A DNA stretch of 44,995 nucleotides from Phycisphaeraceae bacterium (GCA_021299385.1 JAJTGZ010000016.1:1-44995), one strand, 5' to 3'. Positions 26,905 through 36,595 are shown, counted from the stretch's first letter. Numbers and translations: made by a program. The notes: a model not told the origin generated them from the sequence alone.

Positions 26905-27630
26905 ATGGCCGAAGTCCTCTCCACCACCGGCTTTGCCTCCCCATCGGGCTACCGCGATGCCTTCGCCAGTATCTTTGGCAACAGCGAGGGTACTGCCCGC
27001 CTCGGCGGTGTGATGCCGGTGATCTTTGCGAGGTGGATCGACACCCCGATCGGCGCGATGCTCGCCCTGGCCGATGATGCCGGGTTGCGGGTGCTGGACT
27101 TTGTTGACCGCCGGGGGCTTCCTCGGCAGATCGTGACGATCCGGCGTGTGCTCGCGTGCGCGGTCGTGCCGGGGGAGCACGCACAGTTGGATGCCGTCGA
27201 GCGGGAACTTGGGCTGTACTTTGCGGGCAAACCCTCGGCGATCACGACAACCTCGCACCAGGCCGGCCTTGAGGCAAAGGTGGGGGGGATTGTGCTGGCT
27301 CCGATCGGGCCTGGTGGGACGCCGGGGGGCTCGGCGTTTCAGCGTGCGGTGTGGGGTGAACTTCGGCGGATCCCGAGCGGGCGGACGCGGAGTTACGCCG
27401 AGCAGGCGCGGGCGGTTGGCAAGCCGCTGGGGGTGCGTGCCGTGGCGAGGGCGAATGGGGAGAACTTCCTGAGCCTGATCATCCCTTGCCACCGCGTGAT
27501 CGGTTCGGACGGCTCGATGACGGGCTATAGCGGCGGGGTTGCCCGCAAGCGGTGGCTGCTGGAGCATGAGGCGAAAATGGCCGGGGTGAGCGTGGCGGGG
27601 TTGTTTGCTGGTGTTGGAGTGGGGGGATAG
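26905..27630 (+). CDS. Methylated-DNA--protein-cysteine methyltransferase with HTH remnant
   Basis: This 241-residue frame ends in a full alkyltransferase domain: FQRAVWGELRRIPSGRTRSY (DNA-recognition helix), then ANGENFLSLIIPCHRVIGSDGS with acceptor Cys195, which takes the methyl group from O6-methylguanine. The first ~25 residues (VLSTTGFASPSGYRDAFASIFG) look like the last helices of an AraC-type helix-turn-helix, as in Ada-like AraC-alkyltransferase fusions, but the rest of the regulator is missing. There is no Shine-Dalgarno at 26905. Translation may start at MPVIFARWIDTPIG (27013), leaving a plain Ogt-type enzyme. Confidence 0.88.
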   Translation: MAEVLSTTGFASPSGYRDAFASIFGNSEGTARLGGVMPVIFARWIDTPIGAMLALADDAGLRVLDFVDRRGLPRQIVTIRRVLACAVVPGEHAQLDAVERELGLYFAGKPSAITTTSHQAGLEAKVGGIVLAPIGPGGTPGGSAFQRAVWGELRRIPSGRTRSYAEQARAVGKPLGVRAVARANGENFLSLIIPCHRVIGSDGSMTGYSGGVARKRWLLEHEAKMAGVSVAGLFAGVGVGG

Positions 27631-27636
27631 GTGTGG

Positions 27637-27858
27637 GTGGTGCGGGCTTGCAGCCCGCGCGGAAAGACAATTCACCACAGAGGCACAGAGGCACCGAGAA
27701 AGACAATGCTTAATGCATGTCTTTCCATCACAACCCCTGCATCTCTCTTCTCTGTGCCTCCGTGCCTCTGTGGTGTAATCTGTTTGCCGTGCAGGCTGGA
27801 AGCCTGTATAACCGAGAGACAACCCCACCCCTGCCCCTCCCCTCGGGGGAGGGGTTCT
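27637..27858 (+). repeat. Composite inverted-repeat element, copy 2
   Basis: Same order of parts as the copy at 21741-21963: hairpin GCGGGCTTGCAGCCCGC, arm AATTCACCACAGAGGCACAG, loop, arm ending GCCTCTGTGGTGTAAT, hairpin CAGGCTGGAAGCCTG, then a complete family 1 repeat at 27821-27857. It starts a few bases after the alkyltransferase stop, in the same orientation to the gene as copy 1 is to pgk. Confidence 0.75.
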
Positions 27859-27897
27859 TATGCGGCATGAACCCACTGCCGGAGTCAGCGGAACCTG

Positions 27898-30800
27898 TCA
27901 AAGTTCGGGCGCGAAGCCGCGGCGCATGGTGTTTTCGCAGATGGCGCGTGGGACGACGAAGTGGTGGAGGTAGTTGTCGCCGCCCGCTTTGCTGCCGACG
28001 CCGGACATTCCGAAGCCGCCGAAGGGTTGGCGGGCGACGAGCGCGCCGGTGATGCCTCGGTTGATATAGAGGTTTCCGACGCGGAAGGCGCGTTTGGCGA
28101 GTTCGAGGTGGGCGGGCTTGCGGGTGTAGACGCCGCCGGTGAGTTTGTAGGGCAGGGCGTTGGCGATGCGGAGGGCGTCGTCGAAGGTGTGCGCGTGGAG
28201 GATGGCCAGGACGGGGCCGAAGATTTCTTCGCGTGCCAGTTCGTGCGTTTGCGGGACGTTCCAGAAGATCGCCGGGGGGACGTACGCACGGCTGGCGGCG
28301 GCGACGTTTGCCGGCAGGGTCAGTTGGTGGTTCGGCAGGCCGTCGGCCTTGGCGCGTTGAATAAACCCGTTGATTTTGGCGGCGGCGTCGGCGTCGATGA
28401 CGGGGCCGACGTCGGTGCCGGGGTGGGCGGGGTCGCCGATGGTCAGGGCGTTGGTCGCCTCGACGAGGCGTTGGCGGACGTGGGTGATGGCTGGGCCGTT
28501 TGGCCCGGCGGGGTCAACGACGATGAGGCGCGAGAGTGCCGAGCACTTCTGGCCTTGGAAGGCGAAGGCCGAGTGCCTGGCGGCGAGCACAGCCTCGTCG
28601 AGGTCGGCGCTGGTGTCGAGGATCATGGCGTTCTTGCCCCCCATCTCGCAGACGACGTGCTTGACGTGCGATGGGTAGATCGGCTCTGCGAGCCGATCCG
28701 GATCGGCTCGGAGAGCCGATCTACCCAGAGTCGGTGCCGAGGCGTTCAAGATGTCTAGGCCGACGTCGCGCGAGCCGGTGAAGGCGATGAGGGTGGTGCG
28801 TGGGTCGCGCACCAATGCCGCGCCGGTGGTTTCGCCGGGGCCGGGGCAGAGTTGGAGGATGCGTGTGGCGTCTGCGCCGATGGCCTGTTGGAGGATGTCG
28901 GCCATCACCTTGGCGATGCCGGGCGTTTGCTCGGCGGGCTTGACGACGACGGTGTTGCCTGTAACGAGCGCGGCGACGGTCATGCCGCAGCAGATGGCCA
29001 GGGGGAAGTTCCAGGGTGAAATCACGACGGCGACGCCGCGCGGCTCGTGGAGCTGCTCGTCGAGCTCGCCGACGAACCGGCCGATGCGTTGTGGGAGGAA
29101 CATCGGCACGGCTAGGCGGGCGTAGTACTCGCAAAAGTCGATCGCCTCGCAGGTGTCGGCGTCGGCCTCGCGCCAGGTTTTGCCGGCTTCTTTGAGCATG
29201 ATCGCGCTGAGTTCATCGCGGCGTGCGCGCATGGCCGAGGCGGCACGGATGAGCACCTGGGCACGCTCTTGGATCGGCCGTTGCCGCCAAGGCTCAAAGG
29301 CTTCGGCGGCGGCGTCGATCATCCGTTTCGCGTCGGCGGGGGTGTTGTCGTTGGCCACGGCGGGCACGCGCGCGTCGGCAACGGCGCGGGCGAAGGCCTC
29401 ACGCGTTGCTTGCTGTGCAAAGTCGCGGAATGGTTCGTTGTAGAACGGGCGGAGCGTCAACCCCGGCACGTTTACGCCTGGCGTGAGCATGTGCCGTTCG
29501 GGGGCGCGGGCGAGGTTGCTGGCCGAGGGCTCGGCGGTTTTGATGGTGTTGGCGTCGCCCGTTGCTGGGCCCGGTGTGGGGAAGGCGTGCTCGTGCGGGC
29601 TGGCGAGCAGTTGCGCGGTGTCGGCGTTGTCAAGGAACCCGGCCTTGAGCCAGCTCTCGTTGCTGGTGTTCTCCAGCAGCCGGCGGACGAGGTAGGCCAT
29701 CCCGGGGATCATCTGCCCGACGGGGACGTACTCGCGGACGCGCAGGCCCATCTCAGCCGCGGCGTGCTTGAGCTGGTCGGCCATGCCGTGGAGCATCTGC
29801 AGTTCGAGGGTGTTGCGTGGCAGCGAGCGCGCCTCGCACCCGGCTAGGGCCGAGGCGATCGAGCGGGCGTTGTGGCTGCCGAGTGCGAGTTTGACGCCAC
29901 CTTGGCCGGGTGCGCGCGGGGTGTGGTCTAGGAGGATGCCGGCCATGCGCTCGAAGCAGGCGTCGGTTTGTTTCTTTGTTGGCCAGACGGGCGTGGGCCA
30001 GCCGCGCTGCTCGGCGTTGATGGTCTCGTAGTCCCAGTAGGCACCCTTGACCAGGCGCACGGTTACCACCCGCCCGGTCTGCTTGGCCCACCGGCAAATC
30101 CGCAGCGCATCGTCAGCCCCGCTCTGGAGGTATGCCTGCATTGCCAGCCCACCCTCAAAGGGCACCTGCGTGCAGCAACGCTCGAAGAGTTCGAGCGTGA
30201 GGTCCTTGAGGGCATACTGCTCCATGTCAAAGTTGATGAAGACCCCTTTGGCGTGCGCGGCGTGCAGGATCGGCACCAGCCGCTTCATCAGGTCCTTGAT
30301 CGAGCCTTCGGTGTCGATCGCGTCGCAGCGGGCGCTGAGCGCGCTGACCTTGACGCTCACGTTGGTGCGTGGCACGGGGCCGAGGTGGTCGCTCTCGAGG
30401 CGCGGGTCGGGCTTCCACCCGGCGACCTGGGCGGGGAGGTTGTTGATCAGGTCGAGGTATTTGGCCTGGTAAGCATCGGCCTCGGCATCGCTAAGGCACG
30501 CCTCGCCGAGGAGGTCGACGCTGAAGGCGATGCCGTCGTCCCAGAGGGCACGCAGGTTGGGCAGTGCGCTGGCCGCGTCGGTGCCGGCGATGAACTTGCC
30601 GGCCATGGATTCGATCTGCTTGCGGATGGTGCCCACGGCCAGGCCCTTGGCAAGTTTGCCTGCTGAGAGTGCCGCAGCGATCGGCGCGGGGACCGTAACG
30701 CCCGGCTGGGTGAGGTAGTCTTGCAGGTGGTCGTAGATATCCTCGGCATCCTTGAGCACGGGGAAACAGTCGACGAAGCGGAACATCTGGACCTTGAACA

Positions 30801-31017
30801 GCGGGTCCTTCATGCTCCAGTTCATCAGCGCGTCGGAGTAGAACGCCGAGGAGAGCAGGCCGCTTTTGTGCCTGCGGGCGAGAGTCAGCAGCTCGGTGCC
30901 CAGTTGCACGACGCGCTCTTGGCTGCCCTGACCCGCAAGCGCGGCGGGCGCGCCCGCAACGGGTGCTGGGGCGAAAGTTGTGCTCGATGCGGATGACTTT
31001 TTGCCTAACCAACCCAT
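27898..31017 (-). CDS. putA: Bifunctional proline dehydrogenase / glutamate-semialdehyde dehydrogenase
   Basis: This 1039-residue enzyme oxidises proline to glutamate in two steps, with FAD then NAD. The PRODH domain (roughly 90-480) has NVSVKVSALSARCDAID, GVFINFDMEQYALKDLT and RLVKGAYWDYETI. The aldehyde dehydrogenase domain (520 to the end) has VISPWNFPLAI, FTGSRDVGLDI, Glu791 in VCEMGGKNAM and catalytic Cys825 in FQGQKCSAL, the usual 34 residues apart. There is no N-terminal ribbon-helix-helix, so it is a short PutA that cannot self-regulate. Residues 765-782 (GRSALRADPDRLAEPIYP) are encoded by an inserted palindromic repeat. AAGGGG lies eight bases before the ATG. Confidence 0.96.
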   Translation of the reverse strand: MGWLGKKSSASSTTFAPAPVAGAPAALAGQGSQERVVQLGTELLTLARRHKSGLLSSAFYSDALMNWSMKDPLFKVQMFRFVDCFPVLKDAEDIYDHLQDYLTQPGVTVPAPIAAALSAGKLAKGLAVGTIRKQIESMAGKFIAGTDAASALPNLRALWDDGIAFSVDLLGEACLSDAEADAYQAKYLDLINNLPAQVAGWKPDPRLESDHLGPVPRTNVSVKVSALSARCDAIDTEGSIKDLMKRLVPILHAAHAKGVFINFDMEQYALKDLTLELFERCCTQVPFEGGLAMQAYLQSGADDALRICRWAKQTGRVVTVRLVKGAYWDYETINAEQRGWPTPVWPTKKQTDACFERMAGILLDHTPRAPGQGGVKLALGSHNARSIASALAGCEARSLPRNTLELQMLHGMADQLKHAAAEMGLRVREYVPVGQMIPGMAYLVRRLLENTSNESWLKAGFLDNADTAQLLASPHEHAFPTPGPATGDANTIKTAEPSASNLARAPERHMLTPGVNVPGLTLRPFYNEPFRDFAQQATREAFARAVADARVPAVANDNTPADAKRMIDAAAEAFEPWRQRPIQERAQVLIRAASAMRARRDELSAIMLKEAGKTWREADADTCEAIDFCEYYARLAVPMFLPQRIGRFVGELDEQLHEPRGVAVVISPWNFPLAICCGMTVAALVTGNTVVVKPAEQTPGIAKVMADILQQAIGADATRILQLCPGPGETTGAALVRDPRTTLIAFTGSRDVGLDILNASAPTLGRSALRADPDRLAEPIYPSHVKHVVCEMGGKNAMILDTSADLDEAVLAARHSAFAFQGQKCSALSRLIVVDPAGPNGPAITHVRQRLVEATNALTIGDPAHPGTDVGPVIDADAAAKINGFIQRAKADGLPNHQLTLPANVAAASRAYVPPAIFWNVPQTHELAREEIFGPVLAILHAHTFDDALRIANALPYKLTGGVYTRKPAHLELAKRAFRVGNLYINRGITGALVARQPFGGFGMSGVGSKAGGDNYLHHFVVPRAICENTMRRGFAPEL
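28673..28726. repeat. 54-bp palindromic element inserted in frame in putA
   Basis: The two 27-base halves, beginning GGGTAGATCGGCTC and ending GAGCCGATCTACCC, are reverse complements at 26 of 27 positions. The length is a multiple of three, and the frame used avoids the TAG in GGTAG. The same core CGGCTCGGAGAGCCG occurs twice at 43202-43249. The encoded 18 residues have no counterpart in the usual ALDH pattern before EMGGKN. Confidence 0.85.
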
Positions 31018-31089
31018 GCGCCATGCCCCTTGCCGGTGGTGCTGAGGGCCAACCGGTCGCGTGCCCGATCATGCCTGGGCACTGTAGAG

Positions 31090-32124
31090 GTGCGCTGGCT
31101 CGGCGTGGGCAAGTCAGCCCCGCTAGCGTTCGGGGTTATCACCCAGGCCCTTGTCATCACGGTTGGCACCTTTGACGGCGTGCACCGCGGGCACGCGGCG
31201 CTGGTTGCACGCGCACGCGAGATCGCCTCGGCAATGCAGGGGCGGGTGCTGGCGTTGGTCCTGGACCCGCACCCATTGACGGTGCTGCGCCCCGAGGCCG
31301 CCCCCGCTCGGCTGAGCACGTTTGCGCAACGCCGGGTGTGGCTGCACGAGGCCGGGGCTGACCTGGTCGAGCGTATTGACCCGGCCGGTGGCGTGCTGGC
31401 CCTGTCGCCCGAGGCGTTTGTTGATCGCGTGATAGCCGGGTATGGGGGTCTGGGCCAGGTGCGGGCGTGGGTGGAGGGGCCAGACTTTCGCTTTGGCAAG
31501 GCCCGCGCGGGGGACAACGCGTTGCTGGCGCACCTTGGTGCAAAGCTCGGCTTTAGTGCCCAGGTTATCGAGCACATGGGTGTGGCGCTGAGCGACCAGC
31601 AGATCGTCGCGTGCCGGAGCGACACGATCCGCTGGCTGCTGGGCCACGGGCGCGTCTTTGATGCCGCGGGTGTCTTGGGCCGGTGGTATGAGTTGCCCGG
31701 CACAGTCGTCCCGGGCGACCGGCGCGGTCGGACCATCGGCGTGCCGACGGCGAACGTGCGCACGGAGCTTGCGCCGCCGGCGCCGGGTGTATATGCCGCG
31801 CTTGCGAGGCTTGACGATGCCCGCGTCTTTGTGGCCGCGGTGAACGTCGGGCCGCGCCCGACGTTTGACCGGCCCGCAACGATCGAGGCGCACCTGATCG
31901 GCGCGAGCCCCACTCAGCCAGACCAACCTTGGCGGGCTATCGAGGGCCTGGAGGAGTATGGGTGGGGGGTGTCGATCCAGTTCCTCTCGTACCTGCGCGA
32001 CACGATGCGGTTTAGCACTGTTGCCGGCCTGCGCGAGCAGCTCGGGCGCGATATCCAGCGTGCCCAGCGCTCGGCGAGCCTTCTGGCACCATCACCAACG
32101 CCCACCTGCGGACCAAGACCATGA
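31090..32124 (+). CDS. ribF: Bifunctional riboflavin kinase / FAD synthetase
   Basis: This ~344-residue enzyme phosphorylates riboflavin to FMN and adenylates FMN to FAD. The N-terminal nucleotidyltransferase domain has VGTFDGVHRGHAALV and FVDRVIAGYGGLGQVRAWVE; the C-terminal kinase domain has GRTIGVPTANV, PGVYAA and AAVNVGPRPTF. The start is uncertain: GTG 31090 gives the usual short segment before the first motif, while a TTG at 31030 would add 20 unrelated residues. It is divergent from putA, an FAD enzyme, and its stop overlaps the next start as ATGA. No FMN riboswitch was recognised. Confidence 0.93.
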   Translation: MRWLGVGKSAPLAFGVITQALVITVGTFDGVHRGHAALVARAREIASAMQGRVLALVLDPHPLTVLRPEAAPARLSTFAQRRVWLHEAGADLVERIDPAGGVLALSPEAFVDRVIAGYGGLGQVRAWVEGPDFRFGKARAGDNALLAHLGAKLGFSAQVIEHMGVALSDQQIVACRSDTIRWLLGHGRVFDAAGVLGRWYELPGTVVPGDRRGRTIGVPTANVRTELAPPAPGVYAALARLDDARVFVAAVNVGPRPTFDRPATIEAHLIGASPTQPDQPWRAIEGLEEYGWGVSIQFLSYLRDTMRFSTVAGLREQLGRDIQRAQRSASLLAPSPTPTCGPRP

Positions 32125-33185
32125 GCGACTACACATCCAACGCCACCCCGCAAGCAATCGCCGCGTTTATGAAGGCTCAGACCTCGCTGGTCATCCTCAC
32201 GCACGCCAAGCCCGACGGGGACGCGCTCGGCTCAGCGTTGACGGTGCTGCGCGTAGCCGAGCACATCGGCATCGATGCTCAGGCGTGGTTCGTCGGGCCT
32301 TTCCCGGCGTGGCTCGGGTTCTTTGCCGGCTCTTCTGCCGTGTGCAAGCTTGGCGGTGATAGCCCGAGCATCCCCGACTTTGACCCCAGCGGGATCGTGA
32401 TCGTTGATACCGGCGCGTGGTCGCAGCTCAAGCCACTGGATGCGTGGCTCAAACCCCGCACCGGCCGGGCTGTCGTCATCGACCACCACCTGCACGGGCA
32501 GGGTGATGTCGCCCACCTCCGGCTGGTTACACCCGCCTCGGCCAGTTGCACCGAGGCGCTCGCGCCGGTCGTCGATGAACTGCTCGGCGTGCCGGGGCGG
32601 GCTGCGCTACCGATTGATATTGGCACGCCGATGTATCTCGGGCTGGCGACGGACACGGGTTGGTTCCGCTTCAGCAACACGACTGCGGACACCTTCGAGC
32701 TGGCCGCTCGGCTGGTCAATGGGGGCGTCGATCACCCGGCGATCTACCAGGCCGTCGAGCAGCAGCAAGCACCCCTCCGCCCGAGGCTCTTGGGACTGGC
32801 CCTTGCATCGCTGACGTACGAGCACGGCGGTCGCGTGGGCGTGATGGCCCTGCGCGATGCTGACATGCGAGCGCTCGGGGCCATAGGCGAGGATACTGGG
32901 GGCTTTGCCGAGCCTGTGCTGGCGGTGCAGGGCGTGCAGGTTGTTGCCACGCTCACCGAGATGCCCGCGCAGCCCGACGGCACCCCGCTGGTGAAAGTCT
33001 CACTGCGCAGCAAGCCCGGGCCAGAGGCGATCGATGTCGCGGCCATCGCCAACAAACTCGGCGGCGGCGGGCACGCCCGCGCTGCGGGGATCAAGCTGCA
33101 CCTGCCCTTGCCGGAGGCGATCGAAGCGATCACGAGCGCCTTGGATGGATACCCCGGACCTACGGGCCGGTCGGCTAGCCCCTAA
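32121..33185 (+). CDS. DHH/DHHA1 phosphoesterase (NrnA-like)
   Basis: This 354-residue protein is a DHH-family phosphoesterase of the NrnA type, which degrades very short RNAs and/or 3'-phosphoadenosine phosphate. Metal-binding motifs are complete: THAKPDGDALGS, IVIVDTGAW, VVIDHHLHG (the DHH) and LGLATDTGWFRF. The C-terminal DHHA1 domain ends with GGGGHARAAGIKL. It overlaps ribF by four bases (ATGA), so translation is coupled; ribF and DHH genes are often near each other in bacteria. It could alternatively act on cyclic dinucleotides, as related DHH proteins do. Confidence 0.92.
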   Translation: MSDYTSNATPQAIAAFMKAQTSLVILTHAKPDGDALGSALTVLRVAEHIGIDAQAWFVGPFPAWLGFFAGSSAVCKLGGDSPSIPDFDPSGIVIVDTGAWSQLKPLDAWLKPRTGRAVVIDHHLHGQGDVAHLRLVTPASASCTEALAPVVDELLGVPGRAALPIDIGTPMYLGLATDTGWFRFSNTTADTFELAARLVNGGVDHPAIYQAVEQQQAPLRPRLLGLALASLTYEHGGRVGVMALRDADMRALGAIGEDTGGFAEPVLAVQGVQVVATLTEMPAQPDGTPLVKVSLRSKPGPEAIDVAAIANKLGGGGHARAAGIKLHLPLPEAIEAITSALDGYPGPTGRSASP

Positions 33186-33191
33186 GCCACC

Positions 33192-35807
33192 TCACCCGCG
33201 CATGGCCGCGAGCAACTCCCTGGGTTGCCGCCTGAGCAGCCCGAGTGCGGCGGGCATTGCCGCCAGCAGCGTGATTGCCGTTACCGTCAGCACCGACCAC
33301 CCGATGGCGTCCCATGGTGGCCGGATCGGTAGTTCGATGCCGATCGACGAGGCGGTTACGTTCTGCCCCCCCCAGGCCCCTTGCAGGCCCAGTGCGGTGC
33401 CCAGGATGGCGGCGGCGAGGGCAATGAGGAGCCCCTCGCCGAGGATCAGTCTGGCGAGCATCCCTCGTGAGCCGCCGCTGGCGCGGATGACGCCAAACTC
33501 AAAGGAACGCCCCCGCACCGAGGCGATGATGACGTTGGCAACGCCAAGGCAGGCAACGAGCATCGCGCCGACGGCCACGAGTGCAAAGACGCGCAGCGCG
33601 CCCTGGATGGTCCCGCGGATCTCCGCCTTCATCGCCACGGCCGTGCCACCGGCGAGGATGCCCGTGCCGGGCAGGTTGCGGATGGCCCGCATGGTCTCCT
33701 CGGCGTTCCCGCCGGGTGTGAAGGCGATCTGCACGAGATTGATCGCCTCGCTGCCGAACCGGCTGCGCAGGTCTGCGCGCGTTCCGAAGACGGAGTTGAC
33801 GGCCTGGTCGACGTAGTTCTCACCGATATCAAAGAACTTGCTGGCGATGTCCAGGCCCGGGCTGGTTACGACGCCGACGATTGTAAAGTCGTGCCCGACG
33901 CCGTTGTGCGTCAGCGTGATTTTGTCGCCCAGGCCCATCCCGCGCGTAACCATAAACTCGCGTGCGACAAGCACCGCGCCGCCCGCTTCGAGGGCCGCCG
34001 AGGCTGTTGCTACGTCCCCCTGCAACCACTGCAGCTTGGTCATCGCAAAGAAGGGCTCGGGCTCAAAGGCCAGGAAGGTGGTGCGGTACTTGGTCAACCC
34101 CTCGATCCCAAAAGCGTCGGTGCCGACGTTGAGCAGCGTGATGGCCGTCGCCCCTTGCACGCCCGGCACCTGACGGACCCGCTCGGCCAGGTCGGGCTTG
34201 AGGTTCAGCCCGGTAACAAACGCGTCGGGGAACTGCACACCCTCAAACCACCTGTCCAAGATCCCCCGCCCGTTGGTCCAGATCGAGACCATCAGCGCAA
34301 GGCCGAGCATCATCGACCCGGCGGTCAACCCCGATCGCACCGGCGTGCGCATCAGCCCGCGCGTCAGGAGCACCCCCGGCACCCCCAGCACCCGCGCCAC
34401 CACGCCGCCGAGCAACCACGTGGCCGTGAATGTAACGGGGATCGAGAGCAAAAAATAACCCGTCAACAGCGAGGGCACACCGATCGGTGCGTAGAGCCAG
34501 AAGAACCCGCTCGGGTCGCTGGGGCGGTGCAGCACGATCAACGCCTGCACCATCACCAGCGAGGCGCCGGCGAGCAGGCAGATCACAATCGTCCGCCCGC
34601 GCACAGGGCGCGCACGCGAGGCCAGCCCCGCCATCGGGCTGACGCGCGACGCCGCCCACGCGGCATACCCCGCACCACCCATCCCCGCCAGCACCGACCC
34701 GACCACACCCGCGGCAACCCCGCTCAGTGAGAGCACAAACCCCGCTGGCAACTGCTCGGGGAACATCTTGACGAGCACCCACGAGCCGGTGATCCCCGCC
34801 GGCACGCCGATGCACGCGCCCAGCAGCCCGACGATCGCGCCAGTGAGCAGTTCACCGGCGGCCAGCTGCCCGCGCGTCGCCCCGACGGCACGCAGGATGG
34901 CCAGCTCGCGCAGGCGTTCACCGACCGCCGAGGTCATACCCGTTGTGATGATGAACGCGCTGGCCAGGAAGGCCAGGATCGAGGCGAGCGTCAGCGCTGA
35001 TTCTCCGCCGCGCTGGCTGGCGTAGAAGCCCGAGGTGATCTTCTCCGTCGGCTGCAAGAGCAGCCCCTTGGGCAGGGCGGCCCGGCGATCTGAGACGACC
35101 TGCTCGGCGCTCTGGCCCGGAGCGAGCAATACGTCTACCTCGTTGACCTCACCGGGGCGGTCGACCGCCGCGCCGATGACGGCGATATCACCATAGACCG
35201 GCAGGATGTTCTTGAACAACCCCGACAGCGCCGGGGGCTGCGCGATGCCGACGACAACCAGCCGTACCGGCGAGCCGAACCGCTGCACCTCAAGCACATC
35301 GCCGACGCTGGCGTGCAGCTGCTCGGCCACGCGCTGGTCGAGCACAACCTCACCCGGCGCACCCTCGGCCGGGATGCCCGCCATGAGCCACCGCCCCGCC
35401 GAGAGTTTCAACGGTCGCAGGGCTTCCTCGGCAACGGGGTCAACGCCATAGGCGATCACACGGATGCTCCGCGCCGGGCCGCCCTCTTTGCCCAGCGAGA
35501 GGGCCAGGCCATCGATCAGCCTTGGTGCGACGAGCTTGGCCTCGGGCCAGGCGCGCGCCGCACGCACGACCTCGAGGTCAAAGCCGACCTTCGCCGGGTT
35601 GACGATCCGCACGTCCGCCGCGCCGACCGCAGCGAGGACGCGCTGGTTCAGCCCCTCGTTGAGCGAGGCGATGCTGCATCGGATCGCCACCACCAGTGCG
35701 GCACATAATGCCACACACCCGACGAGCAGCGCCGTGCGCCCGCGCCTAGCCAATAAGTTGCTGATAGCGAGCCGCCACCAGGGAGGCATTCCCCTTTGCG
35801 CCGTCAT
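33192..35807 (-). CDS. ABC transporter permease, two FtsX domains (MacB/LolCE type)
   Basis: This 871-residue membrane protein has the arrangement of a duplicated FtsX permease. An N-terminal helix (TALLVGCVALCAALVVAI) is followed by a large periplasmic MacB-like domain, a first FtsX unit (~290-430), a second periplasmic domain and a final three-helix unit ending PAALGLLRRQPRELLAAMRG. Such permeases use ATP to drive extracytoplasmic work, for example on lipoproteins, peptides or cell-wall enzymes; the substrate cannot be inferred. The proposed ATG has GGAG seven bases upstream and lies 62 bases inside the ATPase gene, so the two are coupled. The 3' neighbour is convergent. Confidence 0.88.
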   Translation of the reverse strand: MTAQRGMPPWWRLAISNLLARRGRTALLVGCVALCAALVVAIRCSIASLNEGLNQRVLAAVGAADVRIVNPAKVGFDLEVVRAARAWPEAKLVAPRLIDGLALSLGKEGGPARSIRVIAYGVDPVAEEALRPLKLSAGRWLMAGIPAEGAPGEVVLDQRVAEQLHASVGDVLEVQRFGSPVRLVVVGIAQPPALSGLFKNILPVYGDIAVIGAAVDRPGEVNEVDVLLAPGQSAEQVVSDRRAALPKGLLLQPTEKITSGFYASQRGGESALTLASILAFLASAFIITTGMTSAVGERLRELAILRAVGATRGQLAAGELLTGAIVGLLGACIGVPAGITGSWVLVKMFPEQLPAGFVLSLSGVAAGVVGSVLAGMGGAGYAAWAASRVSPMAGLASRARPVRGRTIVICLLAGASLVMVQALIVLHRPSDPSGFFWLYAPIGVPSLLTGYFLLSIPVTFTATWLLGGVVARVLGVPGVLLTRGLMRTPVRSGLTAGSMMLGLALMVSIWTNGRGILDRWFEGVQFPDAFVTGLNLKPDLAERVRQVPGVQGATAITLLNVGTDAFGIEGLTKYRTTFLAFEPEPFFAMTKLQWLQGDVATASAALEAGGAVLVAREFMVTRGMGLGDKITLTHNGVGHDFTIVGVVTSPGLDIASKFFDIGENYVDQAVNSVFGTRADLRSRFGSEAINLVQIAFTPGGNAEETMRAIRNLPGTGILAGGTAVAMKAEIRGTIQGALRVFALVAVGAMLVACLGVANVIIASVRGRSFEFGVIRASGGSRGMLARLILGEGLLIALAAAILGTALGLQGAWGGQNVTASSIGIELPIRPPWDAIGWSVLTVTAITLLAAMPAALGLLRRQPRELLAAMRG

Positions 35808-36495
35808 CGTGTTGCTCCGGAACGTCAAAGGAACCGGTGATCGCCCCGTCTAAGAGCACAAAGACACGCCGGCAGTGTGCCGCCGCGGCTGGCTCGTGGG
35901 TAACCATCACCACCGTCGTCTGCTGCTCGCGGGCGACGCGCCCGAGCAGCGACCAGAGGGCCTCGGCGTTCTTGCTGTCCAAGGCCCCCGTCGGCTCGTC
36001 GGCAAGCACCAGCGCGGGGCGGTAGAGCAGCGCCCGCGCGATCGCCACGCGTTGCTGCTCGCCGCCCGAGAGTGAATCGGGCCGGTGGCTGGCCCTGTGG
36101 CTGACGCCGAGGCTTTCGAGCAGTTCCATCGCGCGAGCCCGGATGACCGCCGGGTCGTCCCCGCCCAGCAGCCCAGGGAGCTCGGCGTTCTCTAGCGCCG
36201 TCAGCGTCGGCAGCAGGTTGAAGGCCTGGAAGACGATCCCGACCCGCCGCCGGCGGAAGTCCGTCAGGGCACGCTCGCTGAGCTGGTCGATCCGCTCGCC
36301 GCCGATGGTAATCGTCCCGCCGTCGGGCTTGTCCATCGCCCCGAGCAGGTGCAGCAGCGTGGTTTTGCCCGAGCCGCTGGCGCCCATAATCGCATAAAAC
36401 CCCGGCCCGTCGATCGACATCGACGCCCCGCGCAGGGCCTGGACCACCCGCCCGCCGGCGGTGTAAGACTTGTTCACATCATCAACGTTCAGCAT
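35746..36495 (-). CDS. ABC transporter ATPase (LolD/MacB family)
   Basis: This 249-residue ATPase has Walker [17 protein letters not shown]-loop region [19 protein letters not shown], signature [16 protein letters not shown], Walker [13 protein letters not shown] and the switch histidine in VVMVTHEP. The sequence [15 protein letters not shown] is typical of the LolD/MacB group that pairs with FtsX-type permeases. It is the first gene of a two-gene minus-strand operon with the overlapping permease. No outer-membrane or periplasmic adaptor gene is adjacent. It is divergent from nuoH (114 bp). Confidence 0.95.
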   Translation of the reverse strand: MLNVDDVNKSYTAGGRVVQALRGASMSIDGPGFYAIMGASGSGKTTLLHLLGAMDKPDGGTITIGGERIDQLSERALTDFRRRRVGIVFQAFNLLPTLTALENAELPGLLGGDDPAVIRARAMELLESLGVSHRASHRPDSLSGGEQQRVAIARALLYRPALVLADEPTGALDSKNAEALWSLLGRVAREQQTTVVMVTHEPAAAAHCRRVFVLLDGAITGSFDVPEQHDDGAKGNASLVAARYQQLIG

Positions 36496-36595
36496 GAGGT
36501 TCGCATCGCAGCCGAGGAGGGCGAACCGTATGGCCCCCGCCCGCCCAACGCAAACTCCCCACGCAAACCCCCCACCAACCCTTCGCGCCCCCGGC

